Shown: positions 27,545 through 36,792 of the stretch, piece after piece
Position numbering within the stretch: position 1 is the first letter of the stretch
Layout: every line of letters starts with the position of its first letter
Assembly: GCA_017442185.1 (NCBI GenBank)
Contig: JAFSAT010000044.1
Location: forward strand, 1-64,000
Source: Bacteroidaceae bacterium
Lineage (GTDB): Bacteria; Bacteroidota; Bacteroidia; Bacteroidales; Bacteroidaceae
DNA: 64,000 bases
Reading direction: 5' to 3'
Translations under genes and position numbers: made by a program
The notes under the pieces: model-generated
Told to the model about the DNA's origin: nothing
What the model saw: only the letters and a program-made list of their open reading frames with translations
The model's database searches: none

Positions 27545-29749
27545 TTATGGTTTCAGTGTCAGTCTTACGTGTCTTCCTCGTGTGGCTTTATGTCCGGGTG
27601 CAACGCTTTGTGTCGTTACTTTCCCGTGTCCGGTTATGGTCACCTCTAATCCTGCACGTGTCATAAGGTAAATTGCATCTTTTGCTCCCATCCCGATAAC
27701 GTCGGGTACAAGGTTGTTGTTAAAATCTTTTGCTTTAAGGATTAGGCTGCCTGTACTGTCATTTGTAAGTACACCCCATGTGGGGTCGTCAAGGTCGTCG
27801 CTTATGCTTTTGTTGCAGGCGTCAATATCTATTTCGTCGAGAATGTAACTTACAGAGGTCATGTTACCGCGCTTTGCACCGGGCAGAGGAGGGTGTATCG
27901 TGTCGATGGCGGCTTCCAGTCGACAACGCTCGCTGTTTGCCATTATATTCTCTGCTATCTCTTTGAATATCACTGCCGAGGTGCTGCCTCCTCCGCCAAT
28001 GTTGTTTATGATTTGTACTATACATGTGTACTCGGGATTCTCCACAGGGAAGAATCCGCAGAAGCTGAGCATGTTACCCTCTTTCTTGTTAAGGGCTGTG
28101 CCTGTCTTTCCGGCAATGGATACCTTCTCCGATTTTGCTCGCCAGCCGGTGGCTCCTTTTTCGTTTACCACTGCTGTCAACATTCTGGTGATAGTCTCCA
28201 CTGTGCTTTTTGAGAGCATCTTTTTATCGAGTACTTTTGGCTCAATCTCTTCTACAATATCGCCGTTTTTCAGTATTGCTTTCACCAATCGGGGGGCCAT
28301 GCGCACTCCGCCGTTTGCAATGCCGTTGTAGAATGTTATCATGTTGACGGCTGTTTGGGCTGTTGCATAGCCGCGCGACATTGCTTGCAGGTCGGGCTTC
28401 GACCAACCTGCGCTGGCCGGAGTTCTGAAGGTGGGTGTTCTTTCGCAACAGAGCAGGTTGTAGTTCTCTTTCATTCCCAATTCGGCAAGTCGGTCGGTGA
28501 ATCGCTTAGGATTCTTTTCGTATGCTCTGTTTATGATGAGTGCCATGCCTACGTTTGACGAATTTTGTATTACCTCTGTTATTGTTTGATATTTTCTTTT
28601 TGGGGTAACGGCATCGGTGATGGTGCGACCGTGCATATAATAGTGCTTGTGTGCTTCCACCGAGTCGTGTTCGTTCACAAGGCCGTCTTCAAGGGCTATG
28701 GATAGTGCTATCGGCTTGAAGATGGAGCCGGGCTCGCGCAGGTCGGCTATGGCGTGATTGGGCGTGGCATTGTTTTTGTTTTTTCGGAATGTCTCTTCGT
28801 AATCTCCGGCTTCGTTGCGCGATAGGTTTACAATGGCTTTTATGTCGCCGCTTTTCACCTCCATGAGTATTGCCCAGCCGGCATGTGCTTCAAAGCGTTC
28901 GAGGTTGTTGCGAAGTGCTTTTTCGCATATATCGAGCATCTCGACGTCGAGTGTGGTTTGTATGTCGTAGCCGTGTTCTACTGCTTTGTCTATTATTTCG
29001 TGTTCTTTTTCTTTGCGCATCAGTCCGGGTGAACCGCTAAGCAGGCTGTCGTATTTTTCGTCGAGACCATGCTTGTCGGCTGTCACCGTACCGCTCTTTT
29101 TGTCGATGTTTATTATTTTGTAATCGCCGAGTGTGCTGTTTGCCAATGAGCCGAAGAATTTTTTTCGGTATTTATGTTCTTCGGCCGATAGGCCTGATAC
29201 AACCGCTCCGCTGCGGAGGATTGGCAGTTTCTGTATTTTGCGATATTGCGGATAGGATATGTATAGTGTGTGGTCGGGGCATAAAGGGTATCTTCTTCTT
29301 CCGTATTTTCCTTTGTTTCCTTTGCGCAATGACAGTCCGCTTTTTATGTGTGTCTTAAATTCCGTGTGGTTCCATTCCGGAAATATGTCGGCAAGGCCGA
29401 TGCACAAACTGTCAAGGTCGGCGTTCCATATTGAATCTTTCCTGTGTTTTGCTTTTGCTTTTTTCTTTTCGCCGAAGTTATAGTTGTCGAGATTCTCAAA
29501 GTCTAAGTATAGTCTGTACCTTACAAGATTGCTCACCAAAAGTTCGCCGTTGGCGCTTAGTATGTCGCCGCGTTTGGGTTCTATGGTTTCACTTTTGTTA
29601 ATGGCATTTTGAGCGACGTCGAGCCACCATTGTCTTTCCAAGGTCATGAGTATGACGGCTTTGGCCAATATTATAATGGCTATTGTGCTGAATATGAATA
29701 TTACCAGCAACTTGAATCGTAGTATGACGTCTTTTTTATGAATGAACAT
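27545..29749 (-). CDS. ftsI: division transpeptidase (PBP3/FtsI) with C-terminal PASTA domain
   Basis: 734 residues, larger than E. coli FtsI (588). One transmembrane helix (about 12-35) is followed by the PBP dimer domain (EPKRGDILSANGELL). The transpeptidase domain has active-site SIFK (342-345), SSN (397-399) and KTGT (548-551). A PASTA domain (about 670-734; VPDVIGMGAKDAIYLM) ends the protein, as in many Bacteroidota and Gram-positive homologues. It cross-links septal peptidoglycan with FtsW. Confidence 0.95.
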   Translation of the reverse strand: MFIHKKDVILRFKLLVIFIFSTIAIIILAKAVILMTLERQWWLDVAQNAINKSETIEPKRGDILSANGELLVSNLVRYRLYLDFENLDNYNFGEKKKAKAKHRKDSIWNADLDSLCIGLADIFPEWNHTEFKTHIKSGLSLRKGNKGKYGRRRYPLCPDHTLYISYPQYRKIQKLPILRSGAVVSGLSAEEHKYRKKFFGSLANSTLGDYKIINIDKKSGTVTADKHGLDEKYDSLLSGSPGLMRKEKEHEIIDKAVEHGYDIQTTLDVEMLDICEKALRNNLERFEAHAGWAILMEVKSGDIKAIVNLSRNEAGDYEETFRKNKNNATPNHAIADLREPGSIFKPIALSIALEDGLVNEHDSVEAHKHYYMHGRTITDAVTPKRKYQTITEVIQNSSNVGMALIINRAYEKNPKRFTDRLAELGMKENYNLLCCERTPTFRTPASAGWSKPDLQAMSRGYATAQTAVNMITFYNGIANGGVRMAPRLVKAILKNGDIVEEIEPKVLDKKMLSKSTVETITRMLTAVVNEKGATGWRAKSEKVSIAGKTGTALNKKEGNMLSFCGFFPVENPEYTCIVQIINNIGGGGSTSAVIFKEIAENIMANSERCRLEAAIDTIHPPLPGAKRGNMTSVSYILDEIDIDACNKSISDDLDDPTWGVLTNDSTGSLILKAKDFNNNLVPDVIGMGAKDAIYLMTRAGLEVTITGHGKVTTQSVAPGHKATRGRHVRLTLKP

Positions 29750-29764
29750 TGTTGTCGAATTGTC

Positions 29765-30109
29765 TTAGTCTATCTTATATGGTGGCTTTGTTGCTGTCTT
29801 TAGTTTGCTGTCGTGTTCGTTTATATATTTTTCGATGTTTGAGTGGCGGCTTTTTTGAGAAAATTCGCTCTGTATCGTCAGCAGCCGGTATCTCATATCT
29901 TGGCGCTCGGCTTTCAACTCGCGTATGAGCTTTTGCTCTTGTCGGCAGGCGTATCTGTTGCTTACGTAGATGAATGCGTAGAATACAATCAGCAGCATGA
30001 GCCATATATTTCTGAGAAACAGTTCGCTGTTGAATATCTTTCCTCCTATGAGTGTGTTTATCAGTTTACCGTTTCTTTTTTTCTTCTGTCTATTTTTGTT
30101 CTCTTCCAT
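29765..30109 (-). CDS. ftsL: FtsL-like cell division protein
   Basis: 114 residues: a basic cytoplasmic start (NRQKKKRNGKLINTLIGGK), one transmembrane helix (about 34-52, NIWLMLLIVFYAFIYVS) and a periplasmic coiled-coil-like segment (about 60-95). This is the FtsL/DivIC plan, with little sequence conservation. Its place between rsmH and ftsI in the dcw order makes the identification reliable. It forms the FtsQLB regulator of FtsWI. Confidence 0.88.
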   Translation of the reverse strand: MEENKNRQKKKRNGKLINTLIGGKIFNSELFLRNIWLMLLIVFYAFIYVSNRYACRQEQKLIRELKAERQDMRYRLLTIQSEFSQKSRHSNIEKYINEHDSKLKTATKPPYKID

Positions 30110-30116
30110 TCTTATG

Positions 30117-31025
30117 TCAGACGGTTTTTATTGCTATTCGCAGCTTGGCACTGCGTGAACGTGGATTTTTTTGCATCTCTTCGTCGGTGGGAACGATTAC
30201 TTTTTTTGCTTCAAACGGTGATTGTACCCGCCCGAAAAAATCTTTCTCTATAATTCCCTCGATGTTGCCGCTTTTCATGAAGTTTTTAACTATTCGGTCT
30301 TCTATCGAGTGGTATGTTATAACTACAAGGCGGCCGCCTGGCTTTAATAGCTCTTTGGCCTGTGTGAGCATCTCTTTCAGGCTTTCCACCTCTTGGTTTA
30401 TCTCTATTCTCAGCGCTTGAAATATTTTTGCAAGTTCTTTTTTTTCGCGTTGCGGTGGGCAGAAAGGCTTTGCTGTCTCTATCAGGTCGCTTACTTTTTT
30501 GTATGGTTTTTCGTCTCTTCTTTTTACTATTGCCGATGCTAATTTTCGGCTGCAATTAAGTTCGCCGTATAGCTTGAATATTTTGGTCAACTGCTCTTCT
30601 GATGATTTGTTCAGAATATCTGCCGCTGTTTCCCCTCCGCGTTTGTTCATGCGCATGTCCAAATCCGAGTCGAATCTGAATGAGAATCCGCGTGTCTCGT
30701 CGTCGAAGTGGTGTCCCGACACGCCAAGGTCGGCAAGCAGTGCGTCAATTCCATCGACATTATGGTAGCGCATGAAGTTATGGAGAAATCGGAAATTTCC
30801 ACGTACGAATGTGAACCGCTTGTCGACAGGTGCATTCTTTTCGGCATCTTCGTCCTGGTCGAAACTGTATAGGTGTCCCTCTTCTCCAATGCGATTTAAA
30901 ATTTCGCGTGTGTGTCCGCCACCGCCGAATGTTACATCGACGCATGTGTCGTTTGTGCATATTTGCATTCCGTCGACACTCTCTTTAAGCATAACCGGGG
31001 TGTGATAAACAGGCTCGTTACTCAT
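30117..31025 (-). CDS. rsmH: 16S rRNA (cytosine1402-N4)-methyltransferase
   Basis: 302 residues (also called MraW). The SAM-binding region reads DVTFGGGGHTREIL, later motifs are LLADLGVSGHHFDDETRGFSF and FQALRIEINQEVESL, and the C-terminus has SYHSIEDRIVKNFMK-like sequence (ITYHSIEDRIVKNF). It methylates C1402 in the ribosomal P site. It overlaps the end of mraZ by 8 bases. Confidence 0.96.
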   Translation of the reverse strand: MSNEPVYHTPVMLKESVDGMQICTNDTCVDVTFGGGGHTREILNRIGEEGHLYSFDQDEDAEKNAPVDKRFTFVRGNFRFLHNFMRYHNVDGIDALLADLGVSGHHFDDETRGFSFRFDSDLDMRMNKRGGETAADILNKSSEEQLTKIFKLYGELNCSRKLASAIVKRRDEKPYKKVSDLIETAKPFCPPQREKKELAKIFQALRIEINQEVESLKEMLTQAKELLKPGGRLVVITYHSIEDRIVKNFMKSGNIEGIIEKDFFGRVQSPFEAKKVIVPTDEEMQKNPRSRSAKLRIAIKTV

Positions 31026-31482
31026 TTGGCTCTCCTTCCTTTTTCGACATTATTTTTTCAAATTCGCGGCTGAAGTCTTCGGGTGACATAAATGGTTGCT
31101 CTAATCTCTCTTTTGCCCATATTTCTATGGTGTCATCTATGCCTATGAATCTGACTTCTTGTTCAATTCCTGCCATCTTCAGGTAGCGTTTCGGAAGCAA
31201 TATGCGTCCGTTGCTGTCGAGACTGACCTCTTCTACATCTGCCACAAACTGACGAAAAATCATCTGATGCGTGGCATTCCATTTGTTCAGTCGTTTGCGC
31301 AATTGGTCGAGCTGTTCGTTCCATGTGTGTTCGGGGTATAGTACCAAACAGTCTTGGTGAACATCTTTGCGTAGCATGACCTTTTCGCACCCTGATGTTT
31401 GCAGGATGCGACGGAAGCAGGCCGGTAGAAAAACTCTCCCCTTGCTGTCGGTCTTTGCCTCTATGTTACCAATGAAACGCAT
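31018..31482 (-). CDS. mraZ: transcriptional regulator MraZ
   Basis: 154 residues made of two SpoVT/AbrB-like repeats, each with the D-x-K/N-G-R-x-x-L/x-P motif (DSKGRVFLPA near residue 12 and DSNGRILLPK near 95). MraZ forms a ring and in other bacteria represses its own dcw operon by binding repeated TGGG-type boxes. Such boxes lie directly upstream at 31528-31542. It is the first gene of the operon. Confidence 0.95.
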   Translation of the reverse strand: MRFIGNIEAKTDSKGRVFLPACFRRILQTSGCEKVMLRKDVHQDCLVLYPEHTWNEQLDQLRKRLNKWNATHQMIFRQFVADVEEVSLDSNGRILLPKRYLKMAGIEQEVRFIGIDDTIEIWAKERLEQPFMSPEDFSREFEKIMSKKEGEPNE

Positions 31483-31512
31483 GCTATTTATCCGAAATTA
31501 TAAAAATCGATT

Positions 31513-31542
31513 CAAAAGTACACAATTCCCCACAATTCCCCA
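31513..31542 (-). promoter_or_regulatory. dcw promoter with MraZ boxes
   Basis: On the minus strand two TGGGG boxes (complements of 31528-31532 and 31538-31542) are spaced exactly 10 bases apart, with a third degenerate repeat (TGTAC) another 10 bases on. This is the TGGGN-N5 pattern bound by MraZ. The -7 box TACTTTTG (complement of 31513-31520) overlaps the degenerate repeat, so a bound MraZ ring would cover the promoter. The leader to mraZ is about 25 bases. Confidence 0.75.
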
Positions 31543-31712
31543 CAATTTTGCAGAATAAATTTTCATCAAAGTTTTCAACAGGTTGTTTATATTTTTATTT
31601 TAACATATTTCGTTGAGTATAAATTCTTTGTTTGGGTGGGTTGTGTGGCCTTATAGGATGTTGGAACGGTGCTGTTTTGAGTGCCATCGGATGCTGAAAA
31701 TATGTATTGTGA

Positions 31713-31742
31713 TTGTAATTATGACAAAAAAGTGTAAATTTG
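31713..31742 (+). promoter_or_regulatory. promoter of the M28 peptidase gene
   Basis: TTG at 31713-31715 and TAAATTTG at 31735-31742, with a 19-base spacer, fit the Bacteroides consensus. The leader is about 30 bases. Confidence 0.7.
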
Positions 31743-31776
31743 CCCGTGCAGGTGCTGAAAAACAGTTATAACAGAT

Positions 31777-32802
31777 ATGAGACATTTAATAAAGAAACAG
31801 ATTCTTATGGCGGCTGTTGTCATTGCCGCATTTTTGTTATCGTCGGAGGTGTACGCTCAAAAGGCTGTGGAGCGCGGATATGCAACCATTAACGCAGAGC
31901 AGGCCCGGAATTACGTTGGCTTTCTTGCCGATGACCTGTTGCAAGGGCGCGATGCGGGAATGCCGGGAGGGCTTATTGCGGGGCGCTACATTGTGTCGTT
32001 ACTGAAGGAGTGGGGCGTGGAACCTTTTTTAGAGAGTGGCTATTACCAGCCTTTTGAGGCGGTACGTGTGACTGAACCCTATCGTGGCAGGTGGGAGGTG
32101 CATGCCGATTCTTTGACACGTATAAAAGGGTCGGGTGCGCATAATTTGCGATGTATGAACAATATTCTTGCTGTAATTCCCGGTGAACGTACAGATGAAT
32201 TTGTGATAATAGGTGCCCATTATGACCATTTGGGCTATGCTTGTGACATTGAGAATGACGGATGTTACAATGGTGCCGATGATAATGCGTCGGGTGTATC
32301 GGCCGTGTTACAGATAGCAAAGGCTATGCTTCTGTCGGGAAAAAAGCCGTTGCGCACAGTGATATTTGCATTTTGGGACGGTGAAGAAAAGGGGCTTTTA
32401 GGGTCTAAATATTTTGTTGCCAATTGGCAAAAGCCCGAGCGCATTAAAGGATATATGAATTTTGATATGGTGGGTCGCGGCCCGGTCGATAATCCTCGCT
32501 ATTTAAAATATTTTTACACCGAGGCGCACCCCTTGTTCGGAGATTGGTTGCGTGCCGACGTCGAAGAGCGCGGATTCTGTTTCTTGCCCGATTATCGCCC
32601 TTGGGATAATCCGATAGGTGGCAGCGATAATGGTTCTTTTGCTCTTGTAGGAGTTCCTATTGTGTGGTATCACACCGACGGACACCCTGATTATCATCGT
32701 CCATCGGACAGTGCCGACAAGATTGATTATCCGAAATTGCTTGACATTACCCGTGCGGCTTATCTGTGTGCATGGCGCATGGCCAACGAAAAGGATTTCT
32801 GA
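31777..32802 (+). CDS. M28-family metallopeptidase, exported
   Basis: 341 residues with a signal peptide (about 1-27, ending VYAQ). The M28 zinc site is complete: His148 (GAHYDHLG), Asp168 (NGADDNASG), catalytic Glu203 and Glu204 (WDGEEKGLLG), Asp230 (NFDMVGR) and His307 (PDYHRPSDS). It is therefore a di-zinc aminopeptidase acting in the periplasm or outside the cell. It is a single gene divergent from the dcw operon, ending in a hairpin shared with the convergent TonB receptor gene. Substrate preference cannot be read from the sequence. Confidence 0.92.
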   Translation: MRHLIKKQILMAAVVIAAFLLSSEVYAQKAVERGYATINAEQARNYVGFLADDLLQGRDAGMPGGLIAGRYIVSLLKEWGVEPFLESGYYQPFEAVRVTEPYRGRWEVHADSLTRIKGSGAHNLRCMNNILAVIPGERTDEFVIIGAHYDHLGYACDIENDGCYNGADDNASGVSAVLQIAKAMLLSGKKPLRTVIFAFWDGEEKGLLGSKYFVANWQKPERIKGYMNFDMVGRGPVDNPRYLKYFYTEAHPLFGDWLRADVEERGFCFLPDYRPWDNPIGGSDNGSFALVGVPIVWYHTDGHPDYHRPSDSADKIDYPKLLDITRAAYLCAWRMANEKDF

Positions 32803-32822
32803 TGACAGATATTTTATAGTCC

Positions 32823-32873
32823 AGAGAGAGTATGAGAAGCAAACACAGATGATGCTAATTCTCACACTCTCTC
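32823..32873. terminator. hairpin between convergent genes
   Basis: AGAGAGTATGAGAA pairs with TTCTCACACTCTCT across about 23 bases, with one internal mismatch. It stands between the M28 peptidase stop and the TonB receptor stop and can serve both strands, though neither side has a strong T run. Confidence 0.45.
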
Positions 32874-32895
32874 CGGCTTTACTATTGTTCTTTCA

Positions 32896-35199
32896 TCAAT
32901 TCAGAATTTTGAATCCGATGAAGAATGTTCTTGGAGCCGTGGGGCCGTAGAAATATCCCGAGTCTCTGTACTCTCCTTTGTCGAGGTCTTTCTGGAAGCT
33001 GTCGAAGATATTTTGTACTCCTGCATTAAGTTGCAGATTTATGTGGTCGCGCAGAATGAATGTATAGTCTAGTTTTAATCCAAGATCGAAGAAGTCGGGA
33101 GTGCTCTCCATGCGGTCGCTCTCGATATAACCTGCATAGTGGGGTACAATCATTTCGCCGGTGTAAGTTCCCGAGAGAGAGAGGTTCAGATTTTTTAAAG
33201 GCGAGGACGATAGTGTGAAGTAACCATATAGGTCGGGGGTGCGTGGCATACGCCTTGTGGTGAGCGCTTCGCCATCCACCTCAGTCCACACCTCGGGTTT
33301 TTTATATCGGCTCTTTTGGGCTGTTATGCCTAACTGCAGCGACACATCCTTGCCGTGTGCAAATTTTGTCTCTACATTAACACCATACACTTTTGCTCCG
33401 CTGCCGTTGCGTCGTTCTTTCATTACAAAGCCTTCGCTGTTTTTGCCTATGTCCTCAAGCACAAAAACATCGTTAAGTCCTGTATAGAAACCCTCTACAA
33501 GTATATTACTTTGCCAATGGCCTATCTTGGTTGTCCAATCTATAGAACCGCTGAAACTGTTGGAGCGTTCCTCTTTTAGTCCGTCGGCAAGCTGTATCTG
33601 CACACCCTCGCCGCCAACAGCTGTCACGTGCAAGTCCTCGTCGTATGCCTGCGGCGCACGGAATCCTGTCGACCATGTAAGGCGTGCTTGAAGCTCTGCC
33701 AACGGTTTATACAATAGGTTTATACGCGGGCTTATGATGGGATTGTCTATCAGATTATGCTTGTCGAGACGGGCGCCGAGCAATAAGGCAAAGTGCTTCA
33801 TTTCCCACTCATTCTGCACGAATGTGCTTGCTATACGTACATCTTGCTTCATGTCGCGGTTGTAGCCTGTCATTATATCGTGCAGATTATTTTCCTGATA
33901 CTCTACTCCTCCTGTGAATGTGGCCGGGGCAAATAGGCAATCTCGCATCATCATGGTGTATGTGGCGCCGGTCACCCATGTGAGGTCGTCGGTCTTGCCG
34001 TATGCGTTAGGGTCGCGCTGTGCGCCATAATAGCTGTCGCGGTCGGTGTGTTGTATTGATGCGTAAACAGAAATTTTGTTTCTGAAATTGTTCCACGAAT
34101 AGTCGTATGCGGCACCTCCGCTGTTTATTATGTGTTTGGTCTGCTCCGTTATGTCTGCTTCGTGTGGTTGATAGTCGAATCTGTTGCCTCCTCGACGTGT
34201 TTCATTGGTTGTGTGATATTCCAGGCTCAGGCGGCTGTTGATGCGTGGACGATAATAGGTGCGCAATCCGAATGTGTTAATATTAATCTTTCCAAGCTCC
34301 GAGAATCCGTCGCCATCGTGGTCGTATGGATTGCGATTGCGGTAGCTCTCGTATATGGCAATGCCATAAGAGTTGTCTTTTGCCACGAGCGATGCGTTTG
34401 CACCCATATATTGTTCCCATACCTTGCCGCCAAGATTTGAGAAATTGCTTGATATTTGGAACGAATTGTTCACAGGGTCTTTGGTGATGATGTTTACTGT
34501 TCCGCCAACGGCGTTGGCGCCAAAGAGGGCCGAGCCTCCTCCGCGTACAACCTCTACACGCTCTATCATATTTACAGGTATCTGTTCAAGCCCGTATACA
34601 CCGCTGAGTGCGCTTACTATGGGGCGGCTGTTTATCAGTATCTGCGAATAGGGGCCTTCAAGCCCGTTTATTCTCACCTGTGGAAATCCGCAATTCTGGC
34701 AGTTGTTCTCCACTCGCAAGCCCGGTACATAGTTGAGGCTCTTTGCAAGGTCGGTGGAATTTACTTTGTCGAATAGCAGTGGGTTTATGACATTTACAAC
34801 CACAGGGGCATCTTGTCGGCGAACTTCGTTACGATTCGCCGACACAACCACTTCGTTTATTACCAGCGATTCTTCTACCATCTTGAAGTGTACCACAGCG
34901 GTAAATTCTTTGCTCACTGTTATCTCTTTTGTTTGTGTGATATATCCGAGTGCCGACACGCGCAGAGTGTATTTTCCGGGACGCAGTTTGCGAAATTCAA
35001 ATTGTCCGTGTTCGTTACTGCTTGTGCCCTCTCCTGTTTCAATGATAAGTATATTGGCATAGGGAATGTCATCCTCTGTGTCAGCCTCTATTACGTGGCC
35101 TGAAATCATATTCCCCTCTTTGATTCCATTGTGTCTGCTTGCCTGCACCCCTGTGATTACAGCGATGGCTAAGGTTAAAATTGTGATTGCTCTTTTCAT
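32896..35199 (-). CDS. TonB-dependent outer-membrane receptor (FepA/BtuB-like)
   Basis: 767 residues from MKRAITILTLAIAV. An upstream start at 35232 would lie on the promoter, so it is rejected. Order: signal peptide; carboxypeptidase-regulatory-like domain (about 22-105; GHVIEADTEDDIPYANI); TonB box region (INEVVVSA); plug domain (about 120-230) with NNCQNCGFPQVRINGLEG; then a 22-strand barrel ending in FFIGFKI. The Cys-x-x-Cys in the plug is a known feature of a subgroup of Bacteroidota receptors and may bind a metal or form a disulfide. The ligand is unknown: siderophore, cobalamin-like or metal complex. It is a single gene preceded by a long hairpin. Confidence 0.9.
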   Translation of the reverse strand: MKRAITILTLAIAVITGVQASRHNGIKEGNMISGHVIEADTEDDIPYANILIIETGEGTSSNEHGQFEFRKLRPGKYTLRVSALGYITQTKEITVSKEFTAVVHFKMVEESLVINEVVVSANRNEVRRQDAPVVVNVINPLLFDKVNSTDLAKSLNYVPGLRVENNCQNCGFPQVRINGLEGPYSQILINSRPIVSALSGVYGLEQIPVNMIERVEVVRGGGSALFGANAVGGTVNIITKDPVNNSFQISSNFSNLGGKVWEQYMGANASLVAKDNSYGIAIYESYRNRNPYDHDGDGFSELGKININTFGLRTYYRPRINSRLSLEYHTTNETRRGGNRFDYQPHEADITEQTKHIINSGGAAYDYSWNNFRNKISVYASIQHTDRDSYYGAQRDPNAYGKTDDLTWVTGATYTMMMRDCLFAPATFTGGVEYQENNLHDIMTGYNRDMKQDVRIASTFVQNEWEMKHFALLLGARLDKHNLIDNPIISPRINLLYKPLAELQARLTWSTGFRAPQAYDEDLHVTAVGGEGVQIQLADGLKEERSNSFSGSIDWTTKIGHWQSNILVEGFYTGLNDVFVLEDIGKNSEGFVMKERRNGSGAKVYGVNVETKFAHGKDVSLQLGITAQKSRYKKPEVWTEVDGEALTTRRMPRTPDLYGYFTLSSSPLKNLNLSLSGTYTGEMIVPHYAGYIESDRMESTPDFFDLGLKLDYTFILRDHINLQLNAGVQNIFDSFQKDLDKGEYRDSGYFYGPTAPRTFFIGFKILN

Positions 35200-35330
35200 C
35201 TCTTTTTTGTGTAGTTTTATTTTTTTTTGCAAAGTTTATGATAAAAACAGCTTTTTGCAATCGCAATTTTTAGTTAAATTATAAATATGCTTAATGATTT
35301 GTGATTATCACAAGGTGTTTGATTAACATA

Positions 35331-35384
35331 ATTCTGCCATTCTGTTGCCGCTCACAGCTATCAGTGACAACAGAATGGCAGAAT
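35331..35384. repeat. 17-bp perfect inverted repeat between nhaA and the TonB receptor gene
   Basis: ATTCTGCCATTCTGTTG (35331-35347) is repeated inverted at 35368-35384 with a 20-base loop that can pair further (TCAC with GTGA). A T run (ACTTTTTT) follows only on the plus strand, while both neighbours are on the minus strand. It may end nhaA transcription or act in the leader region of the receptor gene. Confidence 0.7.
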
Positions 35385-35430
35385 TACTTTTTTGTTTGCT
35401 GCGATTGGCGATGCGCAGCTTCTAAATACT

Positions 35431-36768
35431 TTATCTCTTTTTCGGAAGGAATATTTGCAGCAAAATGCAACCTATGATTGCCGAAATGAACGAGCCGCAC
35501 AATATTCCCAATTTCGCTTGTGCAAGCAACTCGGCTCCGCGTGCAGGAACGGCTGCATATGAAAGGTCTGCAATGAAAATTGAAACTGTAAGACCGATAC
35601 CGCATAGTGCGCATACACCTGAGAATGACTTCCAATCGGCTCCGTCGGGCAGTGTGACAATGCCCATTTTTACGGCAACCCATGCAAATAGGAATACTCC
35701 TACAAACTTACCAATCACCAATCCCGACATCACAGGCATTCCTACACCCGAGAAGAGGCTTTCGAGGCTCATGGTTGAGAAGTCTACTCCAATGTTAGAG
35801 AATGCGAACACCGGTATTACTACATAACCTATGAGTGCATGAAGATTGTCCTCAAGGTCTTGCAAGGGGCTGATGAGCTTGTCGGTGGCCGATTCTATGC
35901 TTTTGAGACGGTTTATTTCGTCGTTGCTGAGTATTACGGTGCCCTTCTTGCCTGTATCTTCTATCACAGGGAATTTGCTCAGGTGTTCGCGTATGCGTTT
36001 GAGGTAGAACCCTGTTCCTTTTTGCAATGTAGCCGGAATGCAGAATGCTGTTATAACGCCGGCAATGGTGGCGTGTATGCCGGAATTTAACATTGTGTAC
36101 CACAGTACAAGTCCTGTCAGCAGATAGAAGAATTTGTTGTGTACCTTTGCGCGATTACCTATTATCATAATGAGCACGCAGATAGCCGACAGAATAAGAT
36201 AGTTTGTGTGTATTTCCGATGTGTAGAAGAGTGCTATCACGATGATGCCCCCAAGGTCGTCGGCAACGGCCAATGCTGCCAGAAAAACCTTCAGTCCGGT
36301 GGGAACTCTTGTGCTGAACACCGATAGCACACCAAGCGAGAATGCTATGTCTGTTGCCATGGGTATTGCAATACCGCGTTGCATGTCGGCGTCGCCGGGG
36401 CATAGCAGCCAAAATACAATCACCGGGAATAACATTCCGCCACATGCGCCTATTACCGGGAGCATGGCCTTTTTCATTGAGGATAGCTCGCCTACTAAAA
36501 TCTCACGCTTAATTTCGAGTCCCACAGAGAGGAAGAACAGCGCCATCAAAAAGTCGTTTATAACCTGCAACAGCGTCATGCTGTGTCCGTGGTGGCTGAA
36601 CAGATTAAAATTTCCTACCGAGATGCTTACCGGTTGTTGCCAAAAATCAAAGTACCATTCTTTTGCAGCGGTGTTTGCACATATCAGAGCAAGAATGGTG
36701 CAGATGATGAGCAGTACACTTGATGATGCATACTTCTTAAGCATGCTTTTGAAACTATAATTTGCCAT
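35431..36768 (-). CDS. nhaA: Na+/H+ antiporter NhaA
   Basis: 445 residues with about 12 transmembrane helices, somewhat longer than E. coli NhaA (388) because of a cytoplasmic loop at about 255-300. Hallmarks are LFFLSVGLEIKREI, ATDIAFSLGVLS and the ion-binding Asp pair in LAVADDLGGIIVIALFY. It exchanges protons for sodium and supports pH and salt homeostasis. It lies 24 bases downstream of the aminopeptidase gene on the same strand, so the two may be co-transcribed. Confidence 0.95.
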   Translation of the reverse strand: MANYSFKSMLKKYASSSVLLIICTILALICANTAAKEWYFDFWQQPVSISVGNFNLFSHHGHSMTLLQVINDFLMALFFLSVGLEIKREILVGELSSMKKAMLPVIGACGGMLFPVIVFWLLCPGDADMQRGIAIPMATDIAFSLGVLSVFSTRVPTGLKVFLAALAVADDLGGIIVIALFYTSEIHTNYLILSAICVLIMIIGNRAKVHNKFFYLLTGLVLWYTMLNSGIHATIAGVITAFCIPATLQKGTGFYLKRIREHLSKFPVIEDTGKKGTVILSNDEINRLKSIESATDKLISPLQDLEDNLHALIGYVVIPVFAFSNIGVDFSTMSLESLFSGVGMPVMSGLVIGKFVGVFLFAWVAVKMGIVTLPDGADWKSFSGVCALCGIGLTVSIFIADLSYAAVPARGAELLAQAKLGILCGSFISAIIGCILLQIFLPKKR

Positions 36769-36792
36769 ATTTCTTTCTGTTGTGTCAGTTTC

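Noticed and set aside
30117..31025. Several long plus-strand frames opposite the dcw genes (for example 16851-17210 and 12613-13005)
   Set aside because: They lie wholly inside well-identified genes and have the composition expected of antisense frames.
32823..32873. Hairpin as a possible small RNA gene
   Set aside because: It stands exactly between two convergent stop codons with no promoter, so a terminator is the simpler reading.
35200..35232. Upstream start of the TonB receptor
   Set aside because: The extra 11 residues coincide with the AAACTTTG-like promoter and delay a normal signal peptide.
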